Below, in pieces: positions 9,694 through 18,269 of a stretch of DNA of 53,667 bases (its first letter is position 1; each line of letters opens with the position of its first letter). The notes under the pieces were generated by a model. That model made no database searches, was not told the origin of the DNA, and saw only the letters and a program-made list of their open reading frames with translations. The DNA lies in NCBI GenBank assembly GCA_023265015.1, contig JAHFUO010000011.1, positions 1-53,667 on the forward strand. The letters run 5' to 3'. Position numbers and translations under genes: made by a program. This DNA comes from Acidobacteriota bacterium (GTDB lineage Bacteria; Acidobacteriota; Vicinamibacteria; Vicinamibacterales; UBA2999).

Positions 9694-9742
9694 TTCCGGC
9701 AGATGGGCAGATGGAAGGTGAGCTGGATGCTCGCGCCCCCGG
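9694..9742 (-). pseudogene. remnant of the 3' end of a histidine kinase gene
   Basis: About 45 bp matches the last codons of the kinase gene at 13537-13582, including the stretch encoding the C-terminal QLTFHLP. Here it carries an 8-bp duplication of GATGGGCA type and lacks the stop codon. It sits at the same distance from the sigma-54 promoter as the intact kinase end does in the other copy. It marks the boundary of a tandem duplication. Confidence 0.75.
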
Positions 9743-9743
9743 T

Positions 9744-11222
9744 TCAATAACTCTTCCAGTTGAACGCGTCCATCACCGGGTTCCCCGCTGTGGTCGCATT
9801 GTTCTGGAGGTTGCGGTCGTAGTGGATGGTCGCGCCACCCATATCTTTGACTAGTCCGGCGACGACTGCCCCATAAAAATCTGCGCCGCCGGCCAACGTC
9901 ACGGCCGCATTCGGCGTGTAAACGAGCGCCGACGAGGAAGTGCCACCGGCCATTTTCACGTCGCCGGTGCCGCCATAGATAAACTGCAGCTCCGTCGGAT
10001 TGTAGGTTGCGTTGGAAACCGTGCCGCCGGTGAGGTCAATAGGCGTCGTTTGGTTCTGTCCCGCGACCTGGAAAACGGCCGGGCCCGGGCCGTCGAGAAC
10101 AATCGATGAACTGCCGGCCATGCTGATGCTGTTCACGACGTAGATGCCGGCGCTCAGATGGAGAGCTGCTCCGCCCGTCAGGTTGACATTGCCCAGTGTG
10201 ACGACGGTTGCCGCCGTCGCCGGGGTAATCGTTGCACCCTGGCCAGGCTGAGCGGTGCAGAACGTCACACCCGCCGGACAACCTCCGTTCTTCGTGAAAC
10301 CCTGATTCGTCTCCGGCGGCAAAGGGCTCGGCGCCGGAGGAGTTGGAAAGGACACCGGCTGCGAGAGCTGGGTAATTCCACCCGTAACAGTGGCACCGCT
10401 GGTCTGTGTCAGCGCCGTCACGTTGTTCTCGGAGCAGGCGCCGACACCTGAACGAGGCGTTGAAAGCGATCCCGCAATCGACGTGGTCGCGCCGAGCTCG
10501 TCCAGGTTCCCGTTCGTTCCAACGTTGGCGCCCCAGGCAGAAGTCACGGGTATGCCGACCCCTCCGTAGGTACTCGAGTCGTAGCTGTCCGTGTGCGCTC
10601 CACCGCCGAATTTCAATGCATCGCAGCCATTGTCGGTCGCAAACGCCGCGTACTTATAGACGGGCGTGTCTTCACGCTCGATGATGGTCGAGACCTGCAA
10701 TTGCGCCGAGCCCGCACCACCGACACTGCCGGTACCTGTGATCTGCCACGTCTGGAGGGTGACGGGCAACCCCGTGAACGCGTCGGTGATCTGCCGCATC
10801 GACATCAGCGTTGCGGTCGCGTTGTACGCGACCGATCCGTTGCCGACGTTCAGCGTCCCTTGCGAGGCGGCCGAAAACGCATCACGAACGGCTCCGATCG
10901 GGTAGTTCGACGCCACGGTCGGGTTGCTGGACAGCACGACGTCCGCGCCGTTGAACCTGACCGGAGACGTGGTCATGCCGTAGTTGGCGATCGGGTCGGC
11001 GCCGCCGGTGGCGGGTGGCACATACGTCCAGAGGATGTGATTGGCTGCGCTGTGGATGCCCGATTCCGCCGCGTACCGCACCTGCGACATCGTCTGGTAG
11101 TTCAGGCTGGACATCGTCTCTGTCCGGGACACGAACATCAGCGACGACCCGAGCAGCGACAGTATCAGCACCATGAACATCGCGATGATCATCGCGATCC
11201 CGCTCTCACCCGATCGAGTCAT
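9744..11222 (-). CDS. PilX N-terminal-domain minor pilin with beta-rich extension
   Basis: 492 aa starting at ATG 11222, preceded by GGAG; the frame upstream of it is shadow sequence. A short leader precedes GIAMIIAMFMVLILSLLGSS, a prepilin-like helix, and YAAESGIHSAANHIL as in PilX proteins. Beyond about residue 150 the protein is rich in Gly, Ala, Thr and Val, with alternating patterns such as GGAALHLSAGIYVVNSIS that suggest a parallel beta structure. It is the terminal gene of the first FimT-PilV-PilW-PilX set and the counterpart of the 1008-aa protein in the second. The two differ greatly in length after the N-terminal domain. A surface-exposed or tip role is inferred. Confidence 0.85.
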   Translation of the reverse strand: MTRSGESGIAMIIAMFMVLILSLLGSSLMFVSRTETMSSLNYQTMSQVRYAAESGIHSAANHILWTYVPPATGGADPIANYGMTTSPVRFNGADVVLSSNPTVASNYPIGAVRDAFSAASQGTLNVGNGSVAYNATATLMSMRQITDAFTGLPVTLQTWQITGTGSVGGAGSAQLQVSTIIEREDTPVYKYAAFATDNGCDALKFGGGAHTDSYDSSTYGGVGIPVTSAWGANVGTNGNLDELGATTSIAGSLSTPRSGVGACSENNVTALTQTSGATVTGGITQLSQPVSFPTPPAPSPLPPETNQGFTKNGGCPAGVTFCTAQPGQGATITPATAATVVTLGNVNLTGGAALHLSAGIYVVNSISMAGSSSIVLDGPGPAVFQVAGQNQTTPIDLTGGTVSNATYNPTELQFIYGGTGDVKMAGGTSSSALVYTPNAAVTLAGGADFYGAVVAGLVKDMGGATIHYDRNLQNNATTAGNPVMDAFNWKSY

Positions 11223-11245
11223 AGCATCTCCACTTCTTGGCTTCT

Positions 11246-12175
11246 TCAATTGGGGAGGAGCGCCAGGACGGTTGGGGGAATCGGTTGCACACGATTGGTG
11301 ATGCCCAGTCCCGCCATCTGCCACACGTTGAACACGTTCCTGGGCGACACGTTGAGCAACGCCTTCGTTTCGGTCTGAAATTGCCCCGTGTTGAGATCAA
11401 CGTTGTTGGTTCTCACCGTGAGCGTGATGGCGACGTCGATGACAAAGTCGGTGCCGCTGACGGTCTGCGTCTGATAGGTGAAGCACGCCGTGCCGTCCGG
11501 GTTCGCTGTGATGTTGTCGATGAGAATCTGCTCGACCGTCGCGGCCGGCTTTGCGCCGGCGGTGAACGCCATCGAGTTGCGATACAGCCGGCCGAGGTTC
11601 GTGTCGCATTTATATTCGACGTACACCATGTTGCCGTCGCCATTGACATCGCCGAAGATCTTGAGCACCGAACCGGTCGATCCATTCGCAGTCGTGGTGG
11701 GCACGACTCCGGCGGCGAACCCGCCAGGGGCTGAGACAGGCACGTTGTTCGCGTGGGCCTTGGTCAACGCGGCTGTGGTGATCTGATTGCCGTTCAACGC
11801 GGTGACGGTTGCCGTTTCCTGATTCGCCCCGGTATCGATGGCCAGCTGCTCCCCCACGAACATGCCCGCCGTGGAGTTGACCGTACTCGATACGGCCGCC
11901 ACCGCGCTGGCCGCCGACAACGTGACGGTTGCGGGCAGCGCTATCCGTCCCGCCTGACCGACTTCCTGCGTCAACAGTTCGGTGGCGTTCCGCACGCCGC
12001 TGTGCATGTCGGTCCGATTCATGATCGTGTTGTGCAGACGCGTGAAGTCGAGCACGCCTTTCATCACGGTGCCGCAGACGACCAAGAGCACCAGGACGGC
12101 GATCATCATCTCGATGAGGGTGAACCCCTCATCGTTCCGGTGAACCTCACCCCTGTCTCTTCGGCTGGCAATCAC
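11246..12175 (-). CDS. pilW: PilW-type minor pilin
   Basis: 309 aa from a GTG at 12175, with GAGGAG 8 nt upstream as ribosome-binding site. Leader of about 17 residues, then prepilin motif GFTLIEMMIAVLVLLVVCG with Glu at +5 and a helix leading into RNATELLTQEVGQAGRI, the region typical of PilW. It lies 9 bp after pilV and 23 bp before the PilX gene of the same set. Confidence 0.9.
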   Translation of the reverse strand: MIASRRDRGEVHRNDEGFTLIEMMIAVLVLLVVCGTVMKGVLDFTRLHNTIMNRTDMHSGVRNATELLTQEVGQAGRIALPATVTLSAASAVAAVSSTVNSTAGMFVGEQLAIDTGANQETATVTALNGNQITTAALTKAHANNVPVSAPGGFAAGVVPTTTANGSTGSVLKIFGDVNGDGNMVYVEYKCDTNLGRLYRNSMAFTAGAKPAATVEQILIDNITANPDGTACFTYQTQTVSGTDFVIDVAITLTVRTNNVDLNTGQFQTETKALLNVSPRNVFNVWQMAGLGITNRVQPIPPTVLALLPN

Positions 12176-12184
12176 GGGTGCTCC

Positions 12185-12718
12185 TCAGAACGGGAAGGTC
12201 TTGAGCGCGCTGACCGTCGACTGCGGAACGCGGCCAGGGCCTCCGAGCGCCGATGCCTTGACCGAGGCGACGATCGTCACCTGCTTCAGGTTGGCCCTCG
12301 GGCTCGTCACCTGCCAGGCGCGCATGTAAAACCAATCGGCCGGCGCCGCCCCGCCGGCGCCGGCGAGCACGTTGCCGTTGATGTCGAGATAGTCGACGTA
12401 GGCCGCCACCGGCGCGGCGGTGTTCGTGCTGCCTCCGATCGCCAGACCGCTGCCTCCAGCAGCGGCCGCCGGAAAGACGCGCGTATCGGTAATGGAATCG
12501 CCGTACGCCAGGGCCAGCAATTGTTCCAGCTTGTCCTGCGCGTACTCCGTGCTGCGGGCCATCAAGTGGCCCTGATTCTCGGTCGTCTTCGTCGCGATGA
12601 GTCCCAGTGGCAGGACACCCGCGGCGACGACGGCCAGCACCCCGAGGGCCAGAACGGTTTCAATCAGGCTGAAGCCGCCCTCGGTGCGACGACGATCATT
12701 ACCCGGTGAACCATGCAT
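12185..12718 (-). CDS. pilV: PilV-type minor pilin
   Basis: 177 aa. The start at ATG 12718 was preferred because it lies 8 bp after the fimT stop and gives a leader of about 14 residues before GFSLIETVLALGVLAVVAAG. Longer frames upstream overlap fimT. The motif RSTEYAQDKLEQLLAL after the helix matches PilV proteins. Confidence 0.9.
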   Translation of the reverse strand: MHGSPGNDRRRTEGGFSLIETVLALGVLAVVAAGVLPLGLIATKTTENQGHLMARSTEYAQDKLEQLLALAYGDSITDTRVFPAAAAGGSGLAIGGSTNTAAPVAAYVDYLDINGNVLAGAGGAAPADWFYMRAWQVTSPRANLKQVTIVASVKASALGGPGRVPQSTVSALKTFPF

Positions 12719-12726
12719 GCGCGTCC

Positions 12727-13341
12727 TCACTGTCTGACCCACGCGGCGTTCCCCACAGGCGACCACCAGGACTTGATCAACGGAGTCGTCGTGACTGTGG
12801 TCCCATAGACCGCGGAACCGTCCGTGAGATAGAGCCCGCTGTTACCGACCACCCCGCCGCCTGGAGGCAGCGAGTTGTCAACCGGCATCCCTCGCGAATT
12901 GAAGGTCACGCACGCGGTGTTTGCGATATCGGCTCCCGCGTTGTCCTTGCACACCGGCGATTGGCCGATGGCGGCCTGCGTGTTTGGAGGAGGCGCACCG
13001 AGAGTCCCAAAGCCGAACCTCACGCCCGTCGAGGTTTGCGTGACGCCACCCTCAGTCACCCATGAGTTGGTCGTTTTGTCCCACGTCTGGAGCGAGAAGG
13101 AGTTCGTGTTCAGGTCGACGAACACCCGCGCGCGCGAGAATTGGGACGCTGCCCGCATCTTCGCCAGCGCGACCAGATTGTTCACTGCTTGAGCGTCACC
13201 CTTCAAACGGTACCCGCCCATCATGCTGGTTGTCGAAGGCACGGCCATCGCCGCGACGATCCCGACCAGCGCGACGACCACGAGCACTTCAATCAGCGTG
13301 AAGCCGCTCTGCCCGCGAAGCCCGTTGTGCTTAACCATCAT
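12727..13341 (-). CDS. fimT: FimT/GspH-type minor pilin
   Basis: 204 aa starting at ATG 13341 (MMVKHNG). This start was chosen because a longer in-frame extension would run through a sigma-54 promoter and because it aligns with the start of the paralogue at 9516. Prepilin motif GFTLIEVLVVVALVGIVAAM with Glu at +5, then a GspH-like soluble domain. It is the first gene of minor-pilin set 1 and follows the histidine kinase gene. Confidence 0.9.
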   Translation of the reverse strand: MMVKHNGLRGQSGFTLIEVLVVVALVGIVAAMAVPSTTSMMGGYRLKGDAQAVNNLVALAKMRAASQFSRARVFVDLNTNSFSLQTWDKTTNSWVTEGGVTQTSTGVRFGFGTLGAPPPNTQAAIGQSPVCKDNAGADIANTACVTFNSRGMPVDNSLPPGGGVVGNSGLYLTDGSAVYGTTVTTTPLIKSWWSPVGNAAWVRQ

Positions 13342-13366
13342 GGATAGCCCCCACCGGCTCTGCTTG

Positions 13367-13382
13367 AGCAACGTCTCTGCCA
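13367..13382 (-). promoter_or_regulatory. sigma-54 promoter of fimT set 1
   Basis: The minus strand reads TGGCAGAGACGTTGCT, with -24 TGGCA and -12 TTGCT in correct register. It ends 26 bp before the fimT start. It is the same as the promoter at 9541-9556 except for one base. Confidence 0.85.
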
Positions 13383-13511
13383 TGTCGAAAGCACACACGG
13401 AATCGCCGTAAATGACTGACACGACACACCTTAATATGACATTACGCACCTTAATAGATGTTAATCGAGCGCATCCTTGGGGGTGCTCAGACAGAAGCGT
13501 GCGCGCCAATT

Positions 13512-13527
13512 TGTCCTGGCAGTAACA
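13512..13527. promoter_or_regulatory. candidate enhancer site, diverged palindrome
   Basis: TGTCCTGGCAGTAACA corresponds to the perfect palindrome at 9666-9682 but has lost one base and some symmetry. It lies 130 bp from the sigma-54 promoter. Conservation of the right half and the flanking CAATTTGT between the copies supports function. Confidence 0.4.
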
Positions 13528-13536
13528 GATCTTGAA

Positions 13537-14787
13537 TTACGGCAGATGGAACGTGAGCTGGATGCTTGCGCCACCGGCGGGCGAGGTTCCGATGATCACC
13601 CGTCCGTTGTGAGTGAGCACGATCTTCTGGACGATGGCCAGGCCGAGACCGGTGCCGCGCGACCTGGTCGTGAAGAACGGCCGGAACACCTTTTCGCGGA
13701 CCGGCTCCGGGATCCCGGGGCCGTTGTCGTCCACCGAGATGCGGCAGGATCGGTGGGTGGGGTCCAGCTGTCCTTCGATCGCAATCGCGGGCGTCACGCC
13801 CGCGGCTTCACAGGCCTCCGCCGCGTTCCGCACGAGGTTGCTGAACGCCTGGCGCAGCAGCACGTCGTCGCCGTCAATCTGACCGAAGTCCCCGTTGATC
13901 TCGATCGTGGTTCCGTCGGGCAGCTCGCGCCCGATGTCGTCCGCCGCGCGGCGCGCGAGCAGGCCGAGGTCGACCGGCCCGAATGAGACCTGGTCAGGCC
14001 GCGCGAAGTTGAGGAAGTTGGTGACGACTTTTCCGAGCACCTCTGCTTCCTGACGGATGCCTTCGACGTAGGGACGGTACAGTCCCGGCAGCGTCTGCGG
14101 ATCGATCAGCCGGCTGTAGCCGTGAATCGTCGCGAGCCCGTTGCGGAACTCGTGCGCGATGCCGGCGGTGAGCTCCCCGAGGCGCGCCAGCGTTTCCTTG
14201 AGCCGCAGCCGCTCCTCGAGCTCGAAGACGTTGGTGAGGTCAGAGAACAGGCAGATCGCACCGTGGCCGTGGGCGGACGCCGCCAGCGGCGATACCGTGA
14301 CGCCGAAATGCGTGGCGTCCACTGTGCTCGGCGTCTCAACCGATCGCCGCACGATTGGCTCGCCCGTGTGGAGGCATTCCGTGATCACCGCCGCGAGCGG
14401 AGGCGCCATCGCCAGCGCCTCGAGGTAGTGCGCACCCACGCGCTCGGAGTCCAGGCCGAGAAGCCGGCGGCCGGCCGGATTCAGAATCTCGACGCGTCCA
14501 GAGTGATCCACCACGAGCAGGCCGGCCGTGAGGCTGTCGACGATCTGGCCACGGAGGTGGTCGGAGGCGGCCGCGCGCGCGCTCATCGCCTGCTCCTGCG
14601 CCTTCAGCTTGCCGACCGCATCCTGCAGCGCGGCCGACAGCAGGGCCGTCTCGGCGCCGCTCTCGCCGAGGTGCCGCTTCGTATCCCGCACGCCCGCCGC
14701 GAGCCGCAGCAGGGCGAACGTCAGCGCACCGACGATCATCGCGACCATCGCGGTGAAGCCGACCAGCGCGTAGCCGTACTGCGTCAC
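13537..14787 (-). CDS. sensor histidine kinase with PAS domain
   Basis: 416 aa from a GTG at 14787 that overlaps the pilD stop (GTGA). One membrane helix (about 5-30), a charged coiled segment, a PAS domain (about 65-175), the HisKA box [15 protein letters not shown] with the phospho-acceptor His near residue 213, N box NLVRNAAEA, and ATP-binding motifs DNGPGIP and [10 protein letters not shown]. Overall it resembles NtrB/PilS-type kinases that pair with sigma-54 response regulators. No regulator gene is adjacent; the unpaired NtrC-type regulator at 143 is a candidate partner. Its 3' end was copied during the tandem duplication seen at 9694-9742. Confidence 0.92.
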   Translation of the reverse strand: MTQYGYALVGFTAMVAMIVGALTFALLRLAAGVRDTKRHLGESGAETALLSAALQDAVGKLKAQEQAMSARAAASDHLRGQIVDSLTAGLLVVDHSGRVEILNPAGRRLLGLDSERVGAHYLEALAMAPPLAAVITECLHTGEPIVRRSVETPSTVDATHFGVTVSPLAASAHGHGAICLFSDLTNVFELEERLRLKETLARLGELTAGIAHEFRNGLATIHGYSRLIDPQTLPGLYRPYVEGIRQEAEVLGKVVTNFLNFARPDQVSFGPVDLGLLARRAADDIGRELPDGTTIEINGDFGQIDGDDVLLRQAFSNLVRNAAEACEAAGVTPAIAIEGQLDPTHRSCRISVDDNGPGIPEPVREKVFRPFFTTRSRGTGLGLAIVQKIVLTHNGRVIIGTSPAGGASIQLTFHLP

Positions 14788-15587
14788 GACGCGATCCCGG
14801 CCCAGGCCAGATACGCATGGATCGCCTGCTCGTAGATCCGAAGCACCGTCCCTTCCGCGTACGCGCAGACGAGCGCGGCGACCGCAATGAACGTCCCGAA
14901 CGGAAGCCGCGTCCCGAAGCCGCGCTTCGACACGAGCAGCGCGCCGCCGCCGATGACGATCCCGAGGAGGCATGCGAGGATCAGGGTCAGCCACACGAGC
15001 GGCCACCCGAGGAAGGCGCCGACCATGGCCAGCATCTTGACGTCGCCCATCCCCATCCCCTCGCGGCCGCGCAGGCGCCAGTAGACCTCGGCGATCACAA
15101 AGGGGAAGAGACCTCCGACGAGCAGGCCGAGAAGCGCGCTTCTCCACCCGGGAGGCAGGAACACGCTCACGGCGAAACCAATGACAATGCCGCTCAGCGT
15201 GATCTCGTTGGGCAGGATCTGGTGCTCGAGGTCGATGGCGAACAGCACGATCATCGCGCAGGCAAACAGCAGCCGAACCGGGAGCAGCGGCGTCAGGCCG
15301 AACGCGAAGTATCCGCCGACGAAGAGCGCGCCCGTCACGATCTCGACGGTGGGATACCTGACGGAAATCGGCGATCGGCAGGTGCGGCAGCGACCTCGCA
15401 GCACCGCCCAGCTCAGGACGGGCACGTTCTCGTACCATCGCAGCGCGCGGTTGCAGGACGTGCAATGCGACCCGGGCCACGCGACCGACTCGTGCCGCGG
15501 CAGCCGGTACATGCAGACGTTCAGAAAGCTGCCGACGATGAGCCCCGTCCAGAGCAGAAAGGCCATCGCGATGACGGCGGTCGTCAC
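14784..15587 (-). CDS. pilD: prepilin peptidase / N-methyltransferase PilD
   Basis: 267 aa from a GTG at 15587 overlapping the upstream stop (GTGA); an ATG at 15566 is an alternative. An inner-membrane aspartic protease of the GspO/PilD family that removes the prepilin leader and N-methylates the new N-terminus. The cytoplasmic zinc motif CTSC...CRTC is present, as are the catalytic Asp residues in FAIDLEHQILPN and GMGMGDVKMLAMVGAFLG. About seven membrane helices are predicted by eye. Its substrates here include at least fourteen prepilin-like proteins. It is coupled to the TPR gene upstream and the kinase downstream. Confidence 0.96.
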   Translation of the reverse strand: MTTAVIAMAFLLWTGLIVGSFLNVCMYRLPRHESVAWPGSHCTSCNRALRWYENVPVLSWAVLRGRCRTCRSPISVRYPTVEIVTGALFVGGYFAFGLTPLLPVRLLFACAMIVLFAIDLEHQILPNEITLSGIVIGFAVSVFLPPGWRSALLGLLVGGLFPFVIAEVYWRLRGREGMGMGDVKMLAMVGAFLGWPLVWLTLILACLLGIVIGGGALLVSKRGFGTRLPFGTFIAVAALVCAYAEGTVLRIYEQAIHAYLAWAGIAS

Positions 15588-16480
15588 GCGGGGCGTTCCG
15601 GGTCCGGCAGCGGATTGAGCGGCGAGTCGGGCGCGAGCGTGACCTTTCCCGACGAGGGATCGATCCTGTACAGGCGCCCGGCTGGATCGATGGGCGCGCC
15701 GCGAAGCAGGCCGGCGCGAACCAGGTCGGCCCATGCCTGCGGCGCAGATCCCGTGCGACCGCGGTAGGCCTCGATCACGCTGTCGAGGGCCGCGATCTGA
15801 TCCATCGCATCGAGCTGGGCCAGGCGGAACTTCGCCTGCTCGCGCAGCCAGTCCGCGTCCGCGGCATTCAAGACCTGCGTCCAGAGCATGCGCGAGCTGG
15901 CGCGGTTACCGCCCTGCGCCAGCGTCACCGCGGCCATCGGCTTCATCCAGTTCGGCGCGCCGGGCATCTCGCTGGCCCGGTTGAACCACTCGGCCGCCTT
16001 CGTGTAATCACGCTCCCACCAGTAGTAGACGAACCCGATGTCTTCCGCGAACCGCCACTTGCCCGGCTGCGCGTGCAGCCCCTTCTGCAGCAGCGCGATG
16101 GCCTGGTCGGGGCGCCCTGGACCGGATGGATACTGCTCCGCCAGGAACACCGCCCCGAACCCGTAGGCGATATCAAAATACAGATCGAGCGTCGTCGTGA
16201 GATCGAGGAGCGGATACAGCAGGTCGTACTGCTTGTGCGCATCGTTGGCGAGCTTCGTCCCGCCGTAATGCTGGATCGTGCGGACCCAGTACGCGTCGGC
16301 AAGAAGGGCGTTGTAGGAGAGCGCCGCGCGCTTCATGAACTCGGGCGAGCGCACGTACAGCACGTTGCCGGTCACGCCGGGCGGGAGGCCGAGCGGCCGG
16401 CGCGTCTCCTGCACGGCCTGGAGGCCCACCACCGCGGCACACAGCGCGACGAGCGTCAGGATCGTCCGGCGCGGGATCAT
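15584..16480 (-). CDS. TPR-like protein of the pil cluster, membrane-anchored or exported
   Basis: 298 aa starting at ATG 16480, overlapping the permease stop (ATGA). The N-terminus is a signal or anchor helix (ILTLVALCAAVVGLQAV). The middle has helical repeats resembling TPRs, such as WERDYTKAAEWFNRASEMPG. It lies between an ABC permease and pilD. In the Myxococcus pil locus the genes between pilA and pilD are pilG, pilH and pilI, with PilH an ABC ATPase needed for pilus biogenesis. By position this protein could be the counterpart of PilG, but I cannot show homology by eye. Confidence 0.75.
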   Translation of the reverse strand: MIPRRTILTLVALCAAVVGLQAVQETRRPLGLPPGVTGNVLYVRSPEFMKRAALSYNALLADAYWVRTIQHYGGTKLANDAHKQYDLLYPLLDLTTTLDLYFDIAYGFGAVFLAEQYPSGPGRPDQAIALLQKGLHAQPGKWRFAEDIGFVYYWWERDYTKAAEWFNRASEMPGAPNWMKPMAAVTLAQGGNRASSRMLWTQVLNAADADWLREQAKFRLAQLDAMDQIAALDSVIEAYRGRTGSAPQAWADLVRAGLLRGAPIDPAGRLYRIDPSSGKVTLAPDSPLNPLPDPERPA

Positions 16481-17283
16481 TTGAAATCGCGGCGCGCGAA
16501 GATCGTTGCCGCTCCGAGGACGACGAGCGCCAGGTACGTGAGGCCGTAGAGCGACGTCAGGCCGACATAGCTGAGCGGCACGGCCTGGCCGTGCACGACC
16601 TGCGCCTTGACGTCGAACGCCGAGAAATTCGGCAGCACGTAGTAGAGACCGCGCGCGACCGAGGCGGCGGCCGGCGAGCCCGTCACGGCGCCGAGGTTCC
16701 GCAGGTCGTCGTTGAAGTGACCGATGTCCCAGAGGCCGGGCGTGAGCATCGCCGAGAGAAACGGGCTCGAGAAGGTCGAGAAGAACAGCGCGATCGCCGT
16801 GACGAGCATCAGCTCCACGATGATCAGCGCAATGGCTTCGAGCATCGCGGGATCCGTGGGCGACGCCGGCCACGAGGTGCGCGTCGCGGGATCTGCCGTC
16901 CACCCGAGGTACGCCAGGACCGCGTAGTACGCGATCGTCATGATGCCCACGTTGATGAGCAGCGTGAGCACGAGGCCGCAGTACTTGCCAAGGATGAATT
17001 CGCCGCGCCCCATCGGCTTCGACAGCAGCGCGTAGATGCTGCGCTTCTCCACTTCCTTCCAGACGAGGCCGATGCCGATGAAGACGGCAATCAGCAGGCC
17101 GAAGATCGAGATCGACGCAAGGCCGAGGTCCTTGATGATCTTCATGTCCTGGCCCGCCGTCAGCTGGCCGAGCAGGTACGACGTCGAGATCAGCAGCACC
17201 GCAAACACGACGAGGTTGTAGAGCACCTTGTCGCGCACCGATTCCTTGAACACGTTCACCGCGATGTGACGGACCACCTTCAT
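16477..17283 (-). CDS. ABC-2 type permease (PilI-like by context)
   Basis: 268 aa starting at ATG 17283, overlapping the ATPase stop (ATGA). Six hydrophobic segments, including one near residues 27-45, a second near 55-75 and a C-terminal pair ending ATIFARRDF. The cytoplasmic loop VWKEVEKRSIYALLSKPMGR is typical of ABC-2 permeases. It pairs with the ATPase encoded immediately upstream. The position between pilA and pilD matches pilHI of Myxococcus. The transported substrate is unknown. Confidence 0.85.
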   Translation of the reverse strand: MKVVRHIAVNVFKESVRDKVLYNLVVFAVLLISTSYLLGQLTAGQDMKIIKDLGLASISIFGLLIAVFIGIGLVWKEVEKRSIYALLSKPMGRGEFILGKYCGLVLTLLINVGIMTIAYYAVLAYLGWTADPATRTSWPASPTDPAMLEAIALIIVELMLVTAIALFFSTFSSPFLSAMLTPGLWDIGHFNDDLRNLGAVTGSPAAASVARGLYYVLPNFSAFDVKAQVVHGQAVPLSYVGLTSLYGLTYLALVVLGAATIFARRDFK

Positions 17284-18266
17284 GACGGCTCCGGCCCGCC
17301 TGCCCCGAGCGAAGTCGAGGGGCGGGCGCGCGCGTCCCCGCTGACGTGCCGGACGAAGAAGTCCTCGAGCGTGTCGCGGAGCGGGTTGAGCGAGACGAGC
17401 CGCGCGCCCTGGGCCATCAGCTCCGCCAGGATCCGCTCGGGGGGCGGCGTCAATGGAAGCTCCAGCGCGTACCGCGACTCGCCGAGCGGCGCCGCACCGG
17501 TGACGTGACCGAGCGCGCGGGCCTTCTGAAGTGCCGCCTCGGTCAGACCGCTGACGACGAGCTCCCATCCGCGCACCTGGAACGCCAGCATCTCGGAGAG
17601 ACGACCGGCGGTCGCGAGGTGACCATTCACCAGGATCGCCACGCGGCTGCAGAGGGCTTCCGCATCCCCGAGCACGTGTGAGCTGAAGAACACGGTGCAG
17701 CCGCGATCGCGCAGCCGGAGGATCAGGTGCCGGATCTCGCGTCGTCCCAGCGGATCGAGCCCGGACATCGGCTCGTCGAGAAACACGATCTCCGGATCGT
17801 TGATGAGCGCCTGCGCGACGCCGACGCGCTGCAGCATCCCCTTGGAGAACTTGCGCAGCTGCAGGCGCCGTTCGGCGCCGATGCCGACCTCATCGAGGAG
17901 CTTCGAGGCGCGCGCGCGCCGCTCGGCCGGCGCGTAGCCGAAGATCGCGGCAAAGTACTCGAGCAGCTCCTCCGCGGTCAGGTAGTCGTAGAAGTACGGC
18001 TGCTCAGGGAGATAGCCGATGCGCTGCTTGACGCCGACGTCGCCGACCGGTTTGCCGAGAATCTCGGCGCGCCCCGACGTCGGGTAAATGAGCTGCATCA
18101 GCAGCTTGAGCGTCGTGGTCTTCCCGGCGCCGTTGGGCCCGAGAAACCCGAAGACCTCGCCCTGGCCGACCTGCAGCGTCAGCGCGTCGAGCGCCAGGTA
18201 CGGACGCGGACGCCAGAAGCCGGACGTGTAGTGCTTGGTGAGGGCCTCGGTCCTGATCGCGTCCAT
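17280..18266 (-). CDS. ABC transporter ATP-binding protein (PilH-like by context)
   Basis: 328 aa starting at ATG 18266, just after the VKOR-DsbA stop. Walker [11 protein letters not shown] (about 44-53), the Q-loop region, a signature region around [15 protein letters not shown] in place of canonical LSGGQ, Walker [15 protein letters not shown] and the H-loop His in FFSSH. The C-terminal ~90 residues form the extension common in ABC-2 export ATPases. With the coupled permease it forms an exporter embedded in the pilus cluster. A homologous ATPase, PilH, is required for pili in Myxococcus. Confidence 0.9.
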   Translation of the reverse strand: MDAIRTEALTKHYTSGFWRPRPYLALDALTLQVGQGEVFGFLGPNGAGKTTTLKLLMQLIYPTSGRAEILGKPVGDVGVKQRIGYLPEQPYFYDYLTAEELLEYFAAIFGYAPAERRARASKLLDEVGIGAERRLQLRKFSKGMLQRVGVAQALINDPEIVFLDEPMSGLDPLGRREIRHLILRLRDRGCTVFFSSHVLGDAEALCSRVAILVNGHLATAGRLSEMLAFQVRGWELVVSGLTEAALQKARALGHVTGAAPLGESRYALELPLTPPPERILAELMAQGARLVSLNPLRDTLEDFFVRHVSGDARARPSTSLGAGGPEPS

Positions 18267-18269
18267 CAA

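Noticed and set aside
13537-15480. 647-residue reading frame joining pilD sequence to the kinase
   Set aside because: Only the last 416 residues match a kinase; the first part is the wrong frame of pilD. The GTG at 14787 in a GTGA overlap is the sensible start.
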